Positions 52,679 through 62,019 of a stretch of DNA of 64,000 bases are shown in pieces. Origin of the DNA: Paragemmobacter amnigenus. Lineage in GTDB: Bacteria; Pseudomonadota; Alphaproteobacteria; Rhodobacterales; Rhodobacteraceae. How positions within the stretch are numbered: the stretch's first letter is position 1; every line of letters begins with the position of its first letter. Below the pieces are notes generated by a model. That model made no database searches. It saw only the letters and a list, made by a program, of their open reading frames with translations, and was not told where the DNA came from. Location: positions 62,001 through 126,000 of the forward strand of contig NZ_JAAATX020000007.1 in NCBI RefSeq assembly GCF_009908265.2, written 5' to 3'. The position numbers were made by a program, and so were the translations under genes.

Positions 52679-53781
52679 CAGGTCTTCTCCTTCTTGTCCT
52701 TCGGCACCATGGGCAGAGAGACGCGGAACACGGTGCGTCCGGGCACAGAATCCACGGAAATCCAGCCTTCATGGTCGGAAATGATCTTTGAAACGAGGGC
52801 GAGCCCGAGGCCCGTGCCGTTCTCGCGGCCCGAGACGAAGGGTTCGAAGATGTCGGCGGCGATGTCGGGCGGGATGCCGGGGCCGTCGTCGATGATCTCG
52901 ATCTGCAAGGGCAGTGCGGCGGGGCGGCCATCCTTGCCGCGCAGGCGGAGCGAGAGGTCGTAGAATGTGTGCAGACGGATCGTCGTCCCCTCGCCCGCGC
53001 GCTGGCAGGCCTCGGCCGAGTTCTTGATGAGGTTGAGGAAGACCTGCATCAACTGGTCGGGATCGGCGAAGGTGGGGGGGAGCGAGGGGTCGTAATCCTC
53101 GGTGATCTGCATATGGGCGGCGAAGCCCACGAGGGCGGATTTGCGCGCGCGGTCGAGCGCGTCGTGGATGTTGACGGGGCGGCGTTCCGGCGGGCGCAGG
53201 TTGCCGAACTGTTCGACCTGTTCCAAGAGCTTTACGATGCGGCGGGTCTCTTCCACGATCAGGTCGGCCAGCTCGCGGTCTTCGGGGGCGAGGTTCATGC
53301 CCAGAAGCTGCGCCGCGCCCGAGATGCCCGCGAGGGGATTCTTGATCTCGTGCGCCAGCATCTCGGCCATGCCGATGGCGGATTTGGCGGCGGACTTCAC
53401 ACTCATGGAGCGACCCAGACGGTCGGCGATGTCGCGGGGCGAGATGATGAGGAGGATCACCTCGGCATTGTCGTGCATGGGGGCAACCTGGATGTTGCAC
53501 TGCACGGGGGCGCGTTCGCCGGTCGTCACGTCCACGTCGTTGATGAACAGGGGCGACTGGTTGGCGCGGGCGCGGGCCAGCGCCTCGTCCATCGGGGCGT
53601 CGATGGCGAGACGGTCGAAGGCGGGCTGGCCCATCAGCGAGCGTGACGAGGCGTTGAGGAAAATTTCGCCCGCCGGATTTACTTCGGCGATCCGGTTGTC
53701 GGGGCCGATCAGCAGCGCGGGAAGCGGCAGCGAGGCCCAGACGACGCCCGGAACCGGGTATGGCGTGCGGTAGGGGGTCAT
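52678..53781 (-). CDS. ntrB: nitrogen sensor kinase NtrB
   Basis: Soluble histidine kinase/phosphatase for NtrC, 367 aa. N-terminal PAS ([20 protein letters not shown]), phosphoacceptor H144 in [13 protein letters not shown] box [11 protein letters not shown] boxes DDGPGIP and [12 protein letters not shown]. No membrane segment. PII protein is the usual regulator. Its ATG overlaps the dusB stop by 4 bases and its stop overlaps the ntrC start by one, so dusB-ntrB-ntrC are coupled. Confidence 0.95.
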   Translation of the reverse strand: MTPYRTPYPVPGVVWASLPLPALLIGPDNRIAEVNPAGEIFLNASSRSLMGQPAFDRLAIDAPMDEALARARANQSPLFINDVDVTTGERAPVQCNIQVAPMHDNAEVILLIISPRDIADRLGRSMSVKSAAKSAIGMAEMLAHEIKNPLAGISGAAQLLGMNLAPEDRELADLIVEETRRIVKLLEQVEQFGNLRPPERRPVNIHDALDRARKSALVGFAAHMQITEDYDPSLPPTFADPDQLMQVFLNLIKNSAEACQRAGEGTTIRLHTFYDLSLRLRGKDGRPAALPLQIEIIDDGPGIPPDIAADIFEPFVSGRENGTGLGLALVSKIISDHEGWISVDSVPGRTVFRVSLPMVPKDKKEKT

Positions 53782-54764
53782 GCGGCCACCCGTTTTCGGC
53801 CCGTATCGGCAAAACCCGCGCGGATCAGGCGCAGGACGGTCGCGGGATCGTCCGAGGTAAGCATGGCATGGCGCGGCGCATCCCCTTCGACGCTGTCGAG
53901 ATACCAGCCCAGATGCTTGCGCGCGCAGCGCAGGCCGAGCGCGGGGCCGTAGAAGGACAGCATCGCCTCGTAATGTTCGGCCACCAGATCGGCGAGGGCC
54001 GCGCCTTCGGGGATGACCGGTGCGGGCGTGCCGTAGAGGGCATGGGCGATTTCGGCCAGCCGCCAGGGCGCGCCCTGCGCGCCGCGGCCCACCATGACCC
54101 CATCGGCACCCGAGAGCGCGAGGGCCTGGCGCGCCGTGGCGGCATCGACGATGTCGCCATTGGCGATGACGGGGATCGACACCGCCTCTTTCACCCGCGC
54201 GATGGCGGCCCAGTCGGCAGAGCCCTTGTAGAACTGGCAGCGGGTGCGGCCGTGGATGACGATCATCCGCACCCCTGCCCCTTCGGCCCGCCGCGCGAGG
54301 TCGGGCGCGTTGAGGAGCCTGTCATCCCAGCCGAGGCGGGTTTTCAGCGTGACGGGCAGGTTGACCGCCTTGACCACCGACTCGATCAATTCCAGCGCAA
54401 GGTCCAGATCGCGCAGGAGGGCCGAGCCGCAGAGGCCCGTGGTGACCCGTTTCGAGGGGCAGCCCATGTTGATGTCGATGATGCGCGCGCCATTCGCCTC
54501 CATCAGCCGTGCGGCTTCGGCCATCCAGTAGGGATCGCGTCCGGCAAGCTGGACCGAGGTGGCCTGTTCGCCAAAGCCCAGTTCGGCGCGGGCGCGGGCT
54601 TCGGGCTGGGCCTGCACGACCTCCTGGCTGGCCACCATCTCGGACACGACGAGGCCCGCCCCGAACCGCGCCACAAGGCGGCGGTAGGGAAGATCGGTGA
54701 TCCCCGCCAAAGGCGCGAGGAGGACCGGCGGGGAAATCGTCTGGGGGCCGAGGCAGAGGGACAA
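53778..54764 (-). CDS. dusB: tRNA-dihydrouridine synthase (NifR3/DusB)
   Basis: FMN enzyme reducing specific tRNA uridines to dihydrouridine, 328 aa. The Dus signature is [13 protein letters not shown], with [16 protein letters not shown] at the N-terminus, [17 protein letters not shown] and PVIANGDI. I chose TTG at 54762-54764 (family start LSLCLGPQ) because GGAAAAGG precedes it and the longer frame starts upstream of the likely promoter. First gene of the cluster known in Rhodobacter as nifR3-ntrB-ntrC. Confidence 0.92.
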   Translation of the reverse strand: MSLCLGPQTISPPVLLAPLAGITDLPYRRLVARFGAGLVVSEMVASQEVVQAQPEARARAELGFGEQATSVQLAGRDPYWMAEAARLMEANGARIIDINMGCPSKRVTTGLCGSALLRDLDLALELIESVVKAVNLPVTLKTRLGWDDRLLNAPDLARRAEGAGVRMIVIHGRTRCQFYKGSADWAAIARVKEAVSIPVIANGDIVDAATARQALALSGADGVMVGRGAQGAPWRLAEIAHALYGTPAPVIPEGAALADLVAEHYEAMLSFYGPALGLRCARKHLGWYLDSVEGDAPRHAMLTSDDPATVLRLIRAGFADTGRKRVAA

Positions 54765-54834
54765 TTGCCTTTTCCTTGTGCGAATGGGTTGGTGTTGGGC
54801 CTGTCCGGTCGCAAAGCCAAGCACGGACGGTGGC

Positions 54835-54863
54835 AATATGGCTGAAAAACTGGCGTTGCACAA
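54835..54863 (-). promoter_or_regulatory. candidate promoter of dusB-ntrBC
   Basis: Minus strand TTGTGC (54863-54858), a 17-bp spacer, CATATT (54840-54835). The start would be near 54828, 64 bases before the TTG start of dusB. The match is moderate. A hairpin GGGCA-TCTT-TGCCC lies just upstream at 54869-54882. Confidence 0.35.
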
Positions 54864-54954
54864 ATTTTGGGCATCTTTGCCCGTATGCGCGCCAGATTGT
54901 CAGGCGGGGCGGTGTGGCGTAGGGAAGGGAAAAGCGCAAGGGAGAGTTGGGGCC

Positions 54955-56085
54955 ATGACGACCGCAGCCGTGATCGTCGCCGCCGGGCGGGGCAGCCGCG
55001 CGGGGGGGGATGTTCCCAAACAGTGGCAAATGCTGGCGGGCCGTCCCGTGCTGGCGCATACGGTCGATGCCTTTCGCGGCGCGGTGGACCGGATCGTGGT
55101 GGTGATCCATCCCGACGACCGCGCGCGGGCCGGTGACGTTGCGGGGGGCTGTCTGCTGGTCGAGGGGGGCGCGACGCGCGATGCCTCGGTCCGCAACGCG
55201 CTGGAGGCGCTGGCGGAGTCGGGCGTGACGCGGGTTCTGATCCATGACGGGGCGCGGCCTCTGGTCCCGCAGGCGGTGATCGGGCGGGTGCTGGCGGCGC
55301 TGGAGGGCCATGCGGGCGCGGCCCCTGCCCTGTCGGTGACGGATGCGCTGTGGCGGGGCGATGCGGGGCTGGTGGCGGGCACGCAGGACCGCGCGGGGCT
55401 GTGGCGGGCGCAGACGCCGCAGGGCTTCCGGTTCGATGCGATCCTTGCCGCGCATCGGGCGCATGGCGGGGGCGCTGCGGATGATGTCGAGGTGGCGCGG
55501 GCGGCAGGGCTTGACGTGGCCATCGTCGAAGGGGATGAGGCCAATCTGAAGGTGACCTTCGCGGGCGATTTCGCGCGGGCCGAGGCAGTTTTGAAGGGGC
55601 GCGGCATGGATGTGCGGCTGGGGAATGGCTATGACGTGCACGCCTTCACGGCGGGGGACCATGTGTGGCTCTGCGGGGTGAAGGTGGCGCATGACAAGGC
55701 GCTGCTGGGTCATTCGGATGCCGATGTCGGGATGCATGCCCTGACCGACGCGATCTATGGCGCGCTGGCCGAGGGGGATATCGGGCGGCATTTCCCGCCG
55801 AGCGATCCGCAATGGAAGGGCGCGGCAAGCCATATCTTCCTGCGCCATGCGGCGGAACTGATGCGCGGGCGGGGCTATGAACTGGGCAATTGCGACGTGA
55901 CGCTTGTCTGCGAGCGGCCGAAGATCGGGCCGCATGCGGCGGCGATGCAGGCGGCGCTGGCGGGCATCATGGGGGTCGATGCGGGGCGGGTGAGCGTGAA
56001 GGCCACCACGTCGGAACGGCTGGGCTTTACCGGGCGCGAGGAAGGCATTGCCGCGCTGGCGACGGCCTGTCTGGTGCGGGCATGA
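54955..56085 (+). CDS. ispDF: bifunctional IspD/IspF (MEP isoprenoid pathway)
   Basis: Fused enzyme of 376 aa. The N-terminal IspD part (about 1-215) makes CDP-methylerythritol: [30 protein letters not shown] and [10 protein letters not shown]. The C-terminal IspF part (about 219-376) forms the cyclic diphosphate: [10 protein letters not shown] with metal Asp/His, [30 protein letters not shown] and [19 protein letters not shown]. Fusion is common in alphaproteobacteria. The ATG at 54955 has GGAG upstream. The stop overlaps the pgpA start. Confidence 0.97.
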   Translation: MTTAAVIVAAGRGSRAGGDVPKQWQMLAGRPVLAHTVDAFRGAVDRIVVVIHPDDRARAGDVAGGCLLVEGGATRDASVRNALEALAESGVTRVLIHDGARPLVPQAVIGRVLAALEGHAGAAPALSVTDALWRGDAGLVAGTQDRAGLWRAQTPQGFRFDAILAAHRAHGGGAADDVEVARAAGLDVAIVEGDEANLKVTFAGDFARAEAVLKGRGMDVRLGNGYDVHAFTAGDHVWLCGVKVAHDKALLGHSDADVGMHALTDAIYGALAEGDIGRHFPPSDPQWKGAASHIFLRHAAELMRGRGYELGNCDVTLVCERPKIGPHAAAMQAALAGIMGVDAGRVSVKATTSERLGFTGREEGIAALATACLVRA

Positions 56086-56567
56086 TGCGGGCGGTCGCCA
56101 CCTTCTTCGGGGTCGGGCTGCTGCGTCCCGCGCCGGGGACGTGGGGGTCAGCAGCGGCGGTTGCGCTGGGGCTGGGGATCGACCGGTTCGCGGGATTTCC
56201 GGGATTGGCGGTGGCAACCTGCGTGGCGCTGGGTGCGGGATTTGCGGCCTGCAAGGCGGTCTGCGGCCCCGGCGAGGACCCGTCCGAGGTGGTGATCGAC
56301 GAGGTGGCGGGGCAATGGATCGCGCTGCTGTTCCCGTCCTTTGCCCTCTGGTGGCGGGATTTCGACGGCTGGATGCCCTATCCCGGCTGGGTCGCGGCCT
56401 TCGTCTTTTTCCGGCTGTTCGATATCTGGAAACCGGGCCCCGTGGGGTGGGCCGACCGGCGCGGTGACTGGGCCGGGGTGATGTGGGATGACGTCATCGC
56501 GGGGGTGATGGCGGGTGTCTGCGTGATGATTGCGGCGGGTGTGGCGCACGGGCTTCTGATGGGGTGA
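56085..56567 (+). CDS. pgpA: phosphatidylglycerophosphatase A
   Basis: Removes the phosphate from phosphatidylglycerophosphate to give phosphatidylglycerol. 160 aa membrane protein. It begins [20 protein letters not shown], with the conserved acidic motif DPSEVVIDEVAGQWIALL and FFRLFDIWKPGPVGWADRRG. About four hydrophobic segments. An ATG at 56082 is also possible; either way it overlaps the ispDF stop, so it is translationally coupled. Confidence 0.93.
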   Translation: MRAVATFFGVGLLRPAPGTWGSAAAVALGLGIDRFAGFPGLAVATCVALGAGFAACKAVCGPGEDPSEVVIDEVAGQWIALLFPSFALWWRDFDGWMPYPGWVAAFVFFRLFDIWKPGPVGWADRRGDWAGVMWDDVIAGVMAGVCVMIAAGVAHGLLMG

Positions 56568-56574
56568 GGCGGCT

Positions 56575-57045
56575 ATGGCAACGGCGGCAGAGGTCTTGCA
56601 GGCGGCGCGCTATTGGGGTGTGCGGATCGCGACGGCGGAAAGCTGCACCGGAGGGCTGATTTCCGGCGCGCTGACCGACGTGGCCGGATCGTCCGACGTG
56701 TTCGACCGCGGCTTCGTCACCTATTCCAACGCGGCCAAGCGCGAGATGCTGGGGGTCAGGACCGCAACGCTCGAGGCGCATGGCGCGGTGTCTGAGGATG
56801 TGGCGCGCGAGATGGCCGAGGGGGCGCTGGAGCGTTCGGCGGCGCAGCTGGCCGTGGCGGTGACGGGAATCGCCGGACCGGGCGGGTCGGAGTTCAAGCC
56901 CGAGGGACGGGTCTGTTTCGGGTTGGCACAGGCGGGAAAGCCGACGCTGGTCGAGACTGTGGAATTCGGGCCCATCGGGCGGGGCAAGGTGCGCGCGGCG
57001 ACCGTGGAGCATGCGCTGGCCCTGTTGGCGCGGGCGCTGGCCTGA
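56575..57045 (+). CDS. CinA C-terminal-domain protein (NMN amidohydrolase-like)
   Basis: 156 aa, equivalent to the CinA C-terminal domain (PncC), which deamidates nicotinamide mononucleotide in the NAD salvage cycle. The family motifs IATAESCTGGLISGALTDVA, VTYSNAAKREMLGV and AVTGIAGPGGSEFKPEGRVC are intact. No MoCF-like N-terminal domain is present. It starts 8 bases after the pgpA stop, completing an ispDF-pgpA-cinA operon. Confidence 0.92.
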   Translation: MATAAEVLQAARYWGVRIATAESCTGGLISGALTDVAGSSDVFDRGFVTYSNAAKREMLGVRTATLEAHGAVSEDVAREMAEGALERSAAQLAVAVTGIAGPGGSEFKPEGRVCFGLAQAGKPTLVETVEFGPIGRGKVRAATVEHALALLARALA

Positions 57046-57072
57046 GGTGCGGGCCGGAGCACCCTGTACGGA

Positions 57073-57528
57073 TCAGACCCTCGGCCCGTGAAGTTCCGCC
57101 GCGCGGCGTTCGAAGGCGCGCACGACGCGCTGCATGGCATCATTGAAGACCACGCCGATGATCCCTTGCAGGATCGCGTTGCGGAATTCGAAATCGACGA
57201 AGAATTCCACCTCGCAGCCGCCCTCGACATCGCGGAAGGCCCATGTGGATTTCATGTGCTTGAAGGGGCCGTCCAGATATTCGGTGTCGATCTTTCTCAG
57301 GTCAGGCCAGAGTGTGACGCGGCTGCCGAAGCGTTCGCGGAACACCTTGAAGGAGATCACCAGATCGGCCTCCATCACCTCGGACCCGTCGGGCATGGCC
57401 TTGCGCGAGCGGATGCGCGCGGCGGAGTTCCACGGCAGGAATTTGGGATAGGACGCGACGTCCGCCACAAGGTCGTACATCTGTTGCGCCGTATAGGGCA
57501 GGCGTTTGATTTCGTGATGGGTGGGCAT
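57073..57528 (-). CDS. COQ10/RatA-like SRPBCC protein
   Basis: 151 aa START/SRPBCC-fold lipid-binding protein. It begins [20 protein letters not shown], with [19 protein letters not shown] and the C-terminal [20 protein letters not shown]. Homologues are mitochondrial COQ10, which binds coenzyme Q, and E. coli RatA; a coenzyme Q role is more likely in this lineage. The ATG is at 57526-57528. It is divergent from hpt and convergent with the cinA-like gene. Confidence 0.9.
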   Translation of the reverse strand: MPTHHEIKRLPYTAQQMYDLVADVASYPKFLPWNSAARIRSRKAMPDGSEVMEADLVISFKVFRERFGSRVTLWPDLRKIDTEYLDGPFKHMKSTWAFRDVEGGCEVEFFVDFEFRNAILQGIIGVVFNDAMQRVVRAFERRAAELHGPRV

Positions 57529-57601
57529 GGGCAGGCGCCTGACCTTCGTGACAGTCTGCCCCGTATTGGTTAGAGCTTGGGAGGAAATCAAGGGGGGCAG
57601 G

Positions 57602-58141
57602 ATGTCAGAGCGGCCATATGTCATAGACCAGATGATCAGCGCCAAGGCCATCGCGGCGCGGGTCGAGGCGCTGGCCGCCGAGATCACGGCGCATTATGCG
57701 GGTACCGACAAGCTGGTGGTGGTGGGGCTGCTGCGCGGGTCCTTCGTCTTTATCGCGGATCTGGTGCGCGAGATCGACCTGCCGGTGGAGGTCGATTTCC
57801 TCGAGGCGTCGAGCTATGGCGATGCGATGCATTCCAGCCGCGAGGTGCGCATCCTGAAGGACCTGCGGGGCGAGATAGCGGGGCGGGATGTGCTGGTGGT
57901 CGAGGATATCGTGGATACCGGTTTCACCCTGCATCACGTGAAGAACCTGCTCTTGAGCCGCGAGCCAAAGCGGCTGGAGGTTTGCGCGCTGCTGGACAAG
58001 CCGTCGCGGCGCGAGGTGGACATCAAGGCGACCTGGACGGGGTTCGAGATTCCCGACGAATTCGTGGTGGGCTACGGCATCGATTTCGCTCAGCGCAACC
58101 GCAACCTGCCCTATATCGGCAAGGTCCGCTTCACGGAGTAG
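57602..58141 (+). CDS. hpt: hypoxanthine phosphoribosyltransferase
   Basis: Purine salvage enzyme, 179 aa. The PRPP-binding signature is [14 protein letters not shown], with the PPi loop [18 protein letters not shown], the flexible-loop region [11 protein letters not shown], and the C-terminal [20 protein letters not shown]. The ATG at 57602 has a GGGGGG ribosome site. A 55-residue membrane-protein gene starts 3 bases after its stop. Confidence 0.95.
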   Translation: MSERPYVIDQMISAKAIAARVEALAAEITAHYAGTDKLVVVGLLRGSFVFIADLVREIDLPVEVDFLEASSYGDAMHSSREVRILKDLRGEIAGRDVLVVEDIVDTGFTLHHVKNLLLSREPKRLEVCALLDKPSRREVDIKATWTGFEIPDEFVVGYGIDFAQRNRNLPYIGKVRFTE

Positions 58142-58144
58142 CGC

Positions 58145-58312
58145 GTGACACCGATCTGGCTGATCCGCATGGCGCGCTGGGCGCGCAATCCGCCCTCGCC
58201 CGCGCGGGTGAAGCTGGTGGTGGGGGTGATTGCGCTTTGTCTGGTGGTCTTCGGCATCGAATGGCTGTTCGGCTGGCCCGAGGCATTGACCCCGCAAAAG
58301 GTGAAACCCTGA
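58145..58312 (+). CDS. small single-span membrane protein, 55 aa
   Basis: A short frame starting GTG at 58145: MTPIWLIRMARWARNPPSPA, then RVKLVVGVIALCLVVFGIEW and LFGWPEALTPQKVKP. One membrane helix (about 21-41) follows an amphipathic, basic N-terminus. It starts 3 bases after hpt, so it is probably in the same operon. I recall similar short proteins next to hpt in related genomes, with no known function. It is below usual length limits and easy to miss. Confidence 0.7.
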   Translation: MTPIWLIRMARWARNPPSPARVKLVVGVIALCLVVFGIEWLFGWPEALTPQKVKP

Positions 58313-58389
58313 GGTCATCGCGACTTCGTCACTGGCCCCGCCGCGCAGGGCTGCGCTAGGCTGGCGGCGTTCTGGAGCGAGGTTTTGCA

Positions 58390-59274
58390 ATGCGCGTTCT
58401 TCCGGCCCTTTCGGTTATGGTTCTGGCGGCGGCTGCGGGGGGATGGTGGATCACCGCGCCCGATCCCCTGCCGGCATCCACCTTTGACGGGTTGGCAGGT
58501 GATCCGGCGCGGGGCGAGACGGTCTTTGCCGCTGCCGGTTGCGCCTCGTGCCATGTGGCACCGGGCGCTGCGGAGGGGGCGGAGCTTGTGCTCGCGGGCG
58601 GGCAGCGGTTTCCGTCGGATTTCGGCACATTCGTCGCGCCCAACATATCGCCCTCGGCGTCCGGAATCGGGGGCTGGAGCGTGGCCGATCTGGGGAACGC
58701 TCTGATGCGGGGCGTGTCGCCGGAGGGGGCGCATTACTACCCTGCCCTGCCCTATGGGTCATACGCGCGGATGCAGCCGCAGGATGTGGCGGATCTCCAC
58801 GCCTATATGCAGGGACTGCCGCCCTCGGATGCCGCGAGCCAGCCGCACGAGATCGGCTTTCCCTTCAGCATCCGACGCACGCTGGGCGTCTGGAAGGCGC
58901 TGTTCCTGACCGATGGATGGGTGATGCAGGGCGATCTGTCGCCCGAAGAGACGCGAGGGCGCGAGATCGTCGAGGCGCTGGCCCATTGCGGCGAATGCCA
59001 CACACCGCGCAATGTGCTGGGCGGGGTGGATATGTCGCGCTGGCTGGCGGGCGCGCCGAACCCGTCGGGCGAAGGCAATATTCCCAATATCACGCCTGCC
59101 AAGCTGCGCTGGTCGCAGGGCGAGATCGTGACCTACCTGACGTCGGGCTTCACGCCCGAATATGATTCCGTCGGCGGGCACATGGCACATGTGGTGGAAA
59201 ACATGGCCAGCCTGCCCGAAAGCGACCGGCGGGCGGTGGCGGCCTATCTGGCACGGGTTCCCGCCGCCGAATGA
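58390..59274 (+). CDS. diheme cytochrome c
   Basis: 294 aa periplasmic electron carrier. The N-terminal hydrophobic segment (about 5-22) is a signal peptide or anchor. The first heme site is CASCH (C51, C54, H55) and the second CGECH (C200, C203, H204). It resembles two-heme cytochrome subunits of alcohol/aldehyde dehydrogenases (GTFVAPNISPSASGIGGWSV and GNIPNITPAKLRWSQGEIVT are typical), but no dehydrogenase gene is nearby. The ATG is at 58390. Confidence 0.9.
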   Translation: MRVLPALSVMVLAAAAGGWWITAPDPLPASTFDGLAGDPARGETVFAAAGCASCHVAPGAAEGAELVLAGGQRFPSDFGTFVAPNISPSASGIGGWSVADLGNALMRGVSPEGAHYYPALPYGSYARMQPQDVADLHAYMQGLPPSDAASQPHEIGFPFSIRRTLGVWKALFLTDGWVMQGDLSPEETRGREIVEALAHCGECHTPRNVLGGVDMSRWLAGAPNPSGEGNIPNITPAKLRWSQGEIVTYLTSGFTPEYDSVGGHMAHVVENMASLPESDRRAVAAYLARVPAAE

Positions 59275-59365
59275 TGGCGGGGGGCATCTGCTCTTCTGCT
59301 TGTGATTGCGGGGAATCCCCATACGTGGTAGCCCTGTAAAAAAACAGAGCAGCATGGTGTATCCA

Positions 59366-60247
59366 ATGAACAGGCATTTCGGCGGCGCGCTGGCGCTGCT
59401 TTTTCTTGCATCACCCGTTCCGGCGCTTTCCCAAGGTCTGGAAGGCATGAGCTTCAACGGCGGGTTGGAATTCGAACATACGCGGCGCAACGGGGCGTCG
59501 GGGACCAATCTGTCGGGCGAGTTGTTCCTGCGCTATGAGGGCGGGTTGGGGTTCGAGCTGGGCGGGGACATCGACCACGATCTGGAGACGGGGACCGACC
59601 GGTCGGTGCCCTATGTGGCGCTGAGCTTCGGGATCGGGCCGGGCGAGCTGGCGGTCGGTGCGCCGCAGCCGGTGGCGGACATGATGGTGAAGATCCCCGA
59701 TTTTGCCGGCATCCGCGAGTTGCAATGGGGCTATGACCAACGCACCACTTCGGTCGTCAGCGGTCTGGCCAAGGCCAATGGCGAGCAGGTCTATGGCGCG
59801 CGGCTGACGGCGGAGTCGGGCGCGCTGAGCTATGGCGCGTCGGTCCATCGCCTGACGGATACGAGCGGGCTGTTCTGGCAGATGGCCGGACAGTACGAGA
59901 TGGGCAGCGGGACCGAGATCGAGGGCACGGTCGAGGGCGAGGATGGCAATCTGGCCGTGACGGTCGGGGCCAACCATCAGGCGGGCCAGTTCGACATGGG
60001 GCTTTACCTGACCAGCCAGCGGATCATCGGCACGACCGAGGCGGCGAGCGCCTTTGTCGGCTATTCGGTCAGCGATGCCCTGACGGTGCGCGGGCATGTG
60101 CGGGCCGAAGGGGGCGCGGTCGATGGCAATATGATCGGGGTCGAGGCGGAATATGGCTTTGGCAACGGTGCCTATGCCCAGTTCGGCGCGGCGGACGGGA
60201 ACAACACCAGCATGACGCTGGATGCCTCGATCGGGTTCGAGTTCTAA
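59366..60247 (+). CDS. outer-membrane porin
   Basis: 293 aa. The signal peptide is MNRHFGGALALLFLASPVPA followed by LSQG; the mature protein is a chain of amphipathic beta strands with many Gly/Tyr/Asp turns and ends in the terminal phenylalanine (SIGFEF) required for barrel assembly. It resembles Rhodobacter-type general porins. An ATG at 59354 would add four residues. A strong terminator follows at once. Confidence 0.88.
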   Translation: MNRHFGGALALLFLASPVPALSQGLEGMSFNGGLEFEHTRRNGASGTNLSGELFLRYEGGLGFELGGDIDHDLETGTDRSVPYVALSFGIGPGELAVGAPQPVADMMVKIPDFAGIRELQWGYDQRTTSVVSGLAKANGEQVYGARLTAESGALSYGASVHRLTDTSGLFWQMAGQYEMGSGTEIEGTVEGEDGNLAVTVGANHQAGQFDMGLYLTSQRIIGTTEAASAFVGYSVSDALTVRGHVRAEGGAVDGNMIGVEAEYGFGNGAYAQFGAADGNNTSMTLDASIGFEF

Positions 60248-60272
60248 GGGAAGAACGGCCTGCAAAGCATTG

Positions 60273-60302
60273 AAAAGGGTCGCGAAAATCGCGGCCCTTT
60301 TT
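60273..60302. terminator. rho-independent terminator after the porin gene
   Basis: AAAAGGG-T-CGCGA, loop AAA, TCGCG-G-CCCTTTTT. A-run on one side and T-run on the other let it serve both the porin (plus) and lipA (minus) transcripts. Confidence 0.88.
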
Positions 60303-60318
60303 GTTGGTTTCGACGCGG

Positions 60319-61269
60319 TCAGCCGCGGCCGAGTTTCGCGTTGCGCGCGTCCCTCAGGCGGGCAAAGTCATCGCCTGCATGATAGGACGACCGCGTCAGC
60401 GGCGTGGCAGAGACCATGAGGAAGCCCTTGCCATAGGCGGCCGTCTCATACCCTTTGAATTCGTCGGGGGTGACGAAACGGGCGACGCGGTGATGTTTCG
60501 GCGTGGGTTGCAGATATTGCCCGATGGTCAGGAAATCGACATCCGCCGCCCGCATGTCGTCCATCACCTGAAGCACGGCCTGCCGGTCCTCGCCCAGACC
60601 GACCATGATGCCGGATTTGGTGAACATGCCGGGGTCGAGTTCCTTGACCTTCTGCAAGAGCCGAAGCGAGTGGAAGTAGCGCGCGCCGGGGCGCACTTCG
60701 GGGTAGAGGCCGGGGACGGTTTCAAGGTTGTGGTTGAAGACGTCGGGCCGTGCCTCCACCACCGTTTCCAGTGCCGAGGGCGGGCATTTCAGGAAGTCGG
60801 GCGTCAGGATCTCGATCGTGGTGTCGGGCGAGCGGTGGCGGATGGCGCGGATGGTCTGGGCGAAGTGGTCCGCCCCGCCATCTTCCAGATCGTCGCGGTC
60901 GACACTTGTGACGACCACATGCTTCAGGCCGAGCTGTTCCACAGCATGGGCCACACGGCCGGGTTCGAAGGCGTCGAGCGTTTGCGGCTTGCCGGTGGCC
61001 ACGTTGCAGAAGGTGCATCCGCGGGTGCAGATTTCGCCCATGATCATCATGGTGGCATGGCCCTGCGACCAGCATTCGCCCACATTGGGACAGCCCGCCT
61101 CTTCGCAGACGGTGACAAGCTTCTTTTCCCGCAGGATGTCGCGCGTGGCCTTGTAACCCGCCGAGGTGGGCGCCTTGACGCGGATCCAGGCCGGTTTCTT
61201 CGGCTGTTCATTGTCGGGGCGGTGCGCCTTTTCGGGGTGGCGCTGGTCGGGCAGCTTGAGGTCGCGCAA
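60319..61269 (-). CDS. lipA: lipoyl synthase
   Basis: Radical-SAM enzyme inserting two sulfurs into protein-bound octanoyl groups. 316 aa. The auxiliary-cluster cysteines are in [12 protein letters not shown]; the radical-SAM motif is CTRGCTFC (CxxxCxxC). The start is TTG at 61267-61269, preceded by GGGAGG with spacing 8; the protein then begins [20 protein letters not shown], the start known in this group. It consumes Fe-S clusters that the suf operon would supply. Confidence 0.96.
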   Translation of the reverse strand: MRDLKLPDQRHPEKAHRPDNEQPKKPAWIRVKAPTSAGYKATRDILREKKLVTVCEEAGCPNVGECWSQGHATMMIMGEICTRGCTFCNVATGKPQTLDAFEPGRVAHAVEQLGLKHVVVTSVDRDDLEDGGADHFAQTIRAIRHRSPDTTIEILTPDFLKCPPSALETVVEARPDVFNHNLETVPGLYPEVRPGARYFHSLRLLQKVKELDPGMFTKSGIMVGLGEDRQAVLQVMDDMRAADVDFLTIGQYLQPTPKHHRVARFVTPDEFKGYETAAYGKGFLMVSATPLTRSSYHAGDDFARLRDARNAKLGRG

Positions 61270-61446
61270 CGGGTCATCCTCCCTTTCGGCGTGAGACAGA
61301 CATAAGCGCGTTGCGCGGCAGGTGCAACGCGACTTGGTGCCGTGGCGGCATGGCGAACGGATGCAGGGGATGGAATTGATTCATGTCATGCAGCGCGATT
61401 GGCTGCTCTGACAGGGTGGCGAAAGGAATACGGGAGATTCGCCGAA

Positions 61447-62016
61447 ATGACGCTGGCCGGACTGACCATCGCGCTGATGCTTCTGCTGCTGACGCCGGGA
61501 CCGACCAATACGTTGATGCTGCTGGCGGGGGCCGAGCGGGGGCTGCTGCGGTCGCTGCGGCTGATTCCGGTGGAACTGGCGGCCTATCTGGCGGTGATTG
61601 CGCCGCTGGCAATGCTGGCCGAGGCGCTGGCTGGACAGATCGGGGTGTTGCGACCTGTGGTTGCCACGCTGGCGGGGCTGTGGGTGCTGTTTCTGGCGTG
61701 GAAGATGTGGCACCGCGAGGAGGCTTCTGCACGGGACGGCACCGTCACGGCCGCGCGTCTGGCCGTGACCACGCTGTTGAACCCGAAGGGGCTGGTGATG
61801 GGGCTGGTGCTGCTCCCCGCCGCGGGGGCGACGGGGGCTGCCTTCGCGGTGCTTGCGCTGTGCGTCGTGGCTGTTGCCGGTTTCTGGGCCTTTCTCGGCT
61901 GTTGCCTGCCGGGGGCCGAGGATGGCGAGGGGTTTCCCCCTCTGGTCGCGCGGGTGGCCGCGGTCTGGCTGGCGGCGCTGTCGGTGATCATCGTGGCGGG
62001 CGGCTTTACCGCCTGA
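61447..62016 (+). CDS. LysE-family exporter
   Basis: 189 aa membrane protein with about five or six helices. The LysE/RhtB motif TPGPTNTLMLLAGAERGLLR is near the N-terminus and TTLLNPKGLVMGLVLLPAAG marks the second half. The family exports amino acids or homoserine lactones. The ATG at 61447 has GGGAG about 10 bases upstream. The open frame upstream is not LysE-like. It ends 3 bases before the convergent DUF6456-type gene. Confidence 0.88.
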   Translation: MTLAGLTIALMLLLLTPGPTNTLMLLAGAERGLLRSLRLIPVELAAYLAVIAPLAMLAEALAGQIGVLRPVVATLAGLWVLFLAWKMWHREEASARDGTVTAARLAVTTLLNPKGLVMGLVLLPAAGATGAAFAVLALCVVAVAGFWAFLGCCLPGAEDGEGFPPLVARVAAVWLAALSVIIVAGGFTA

Positions 62017-62019
62017 TCC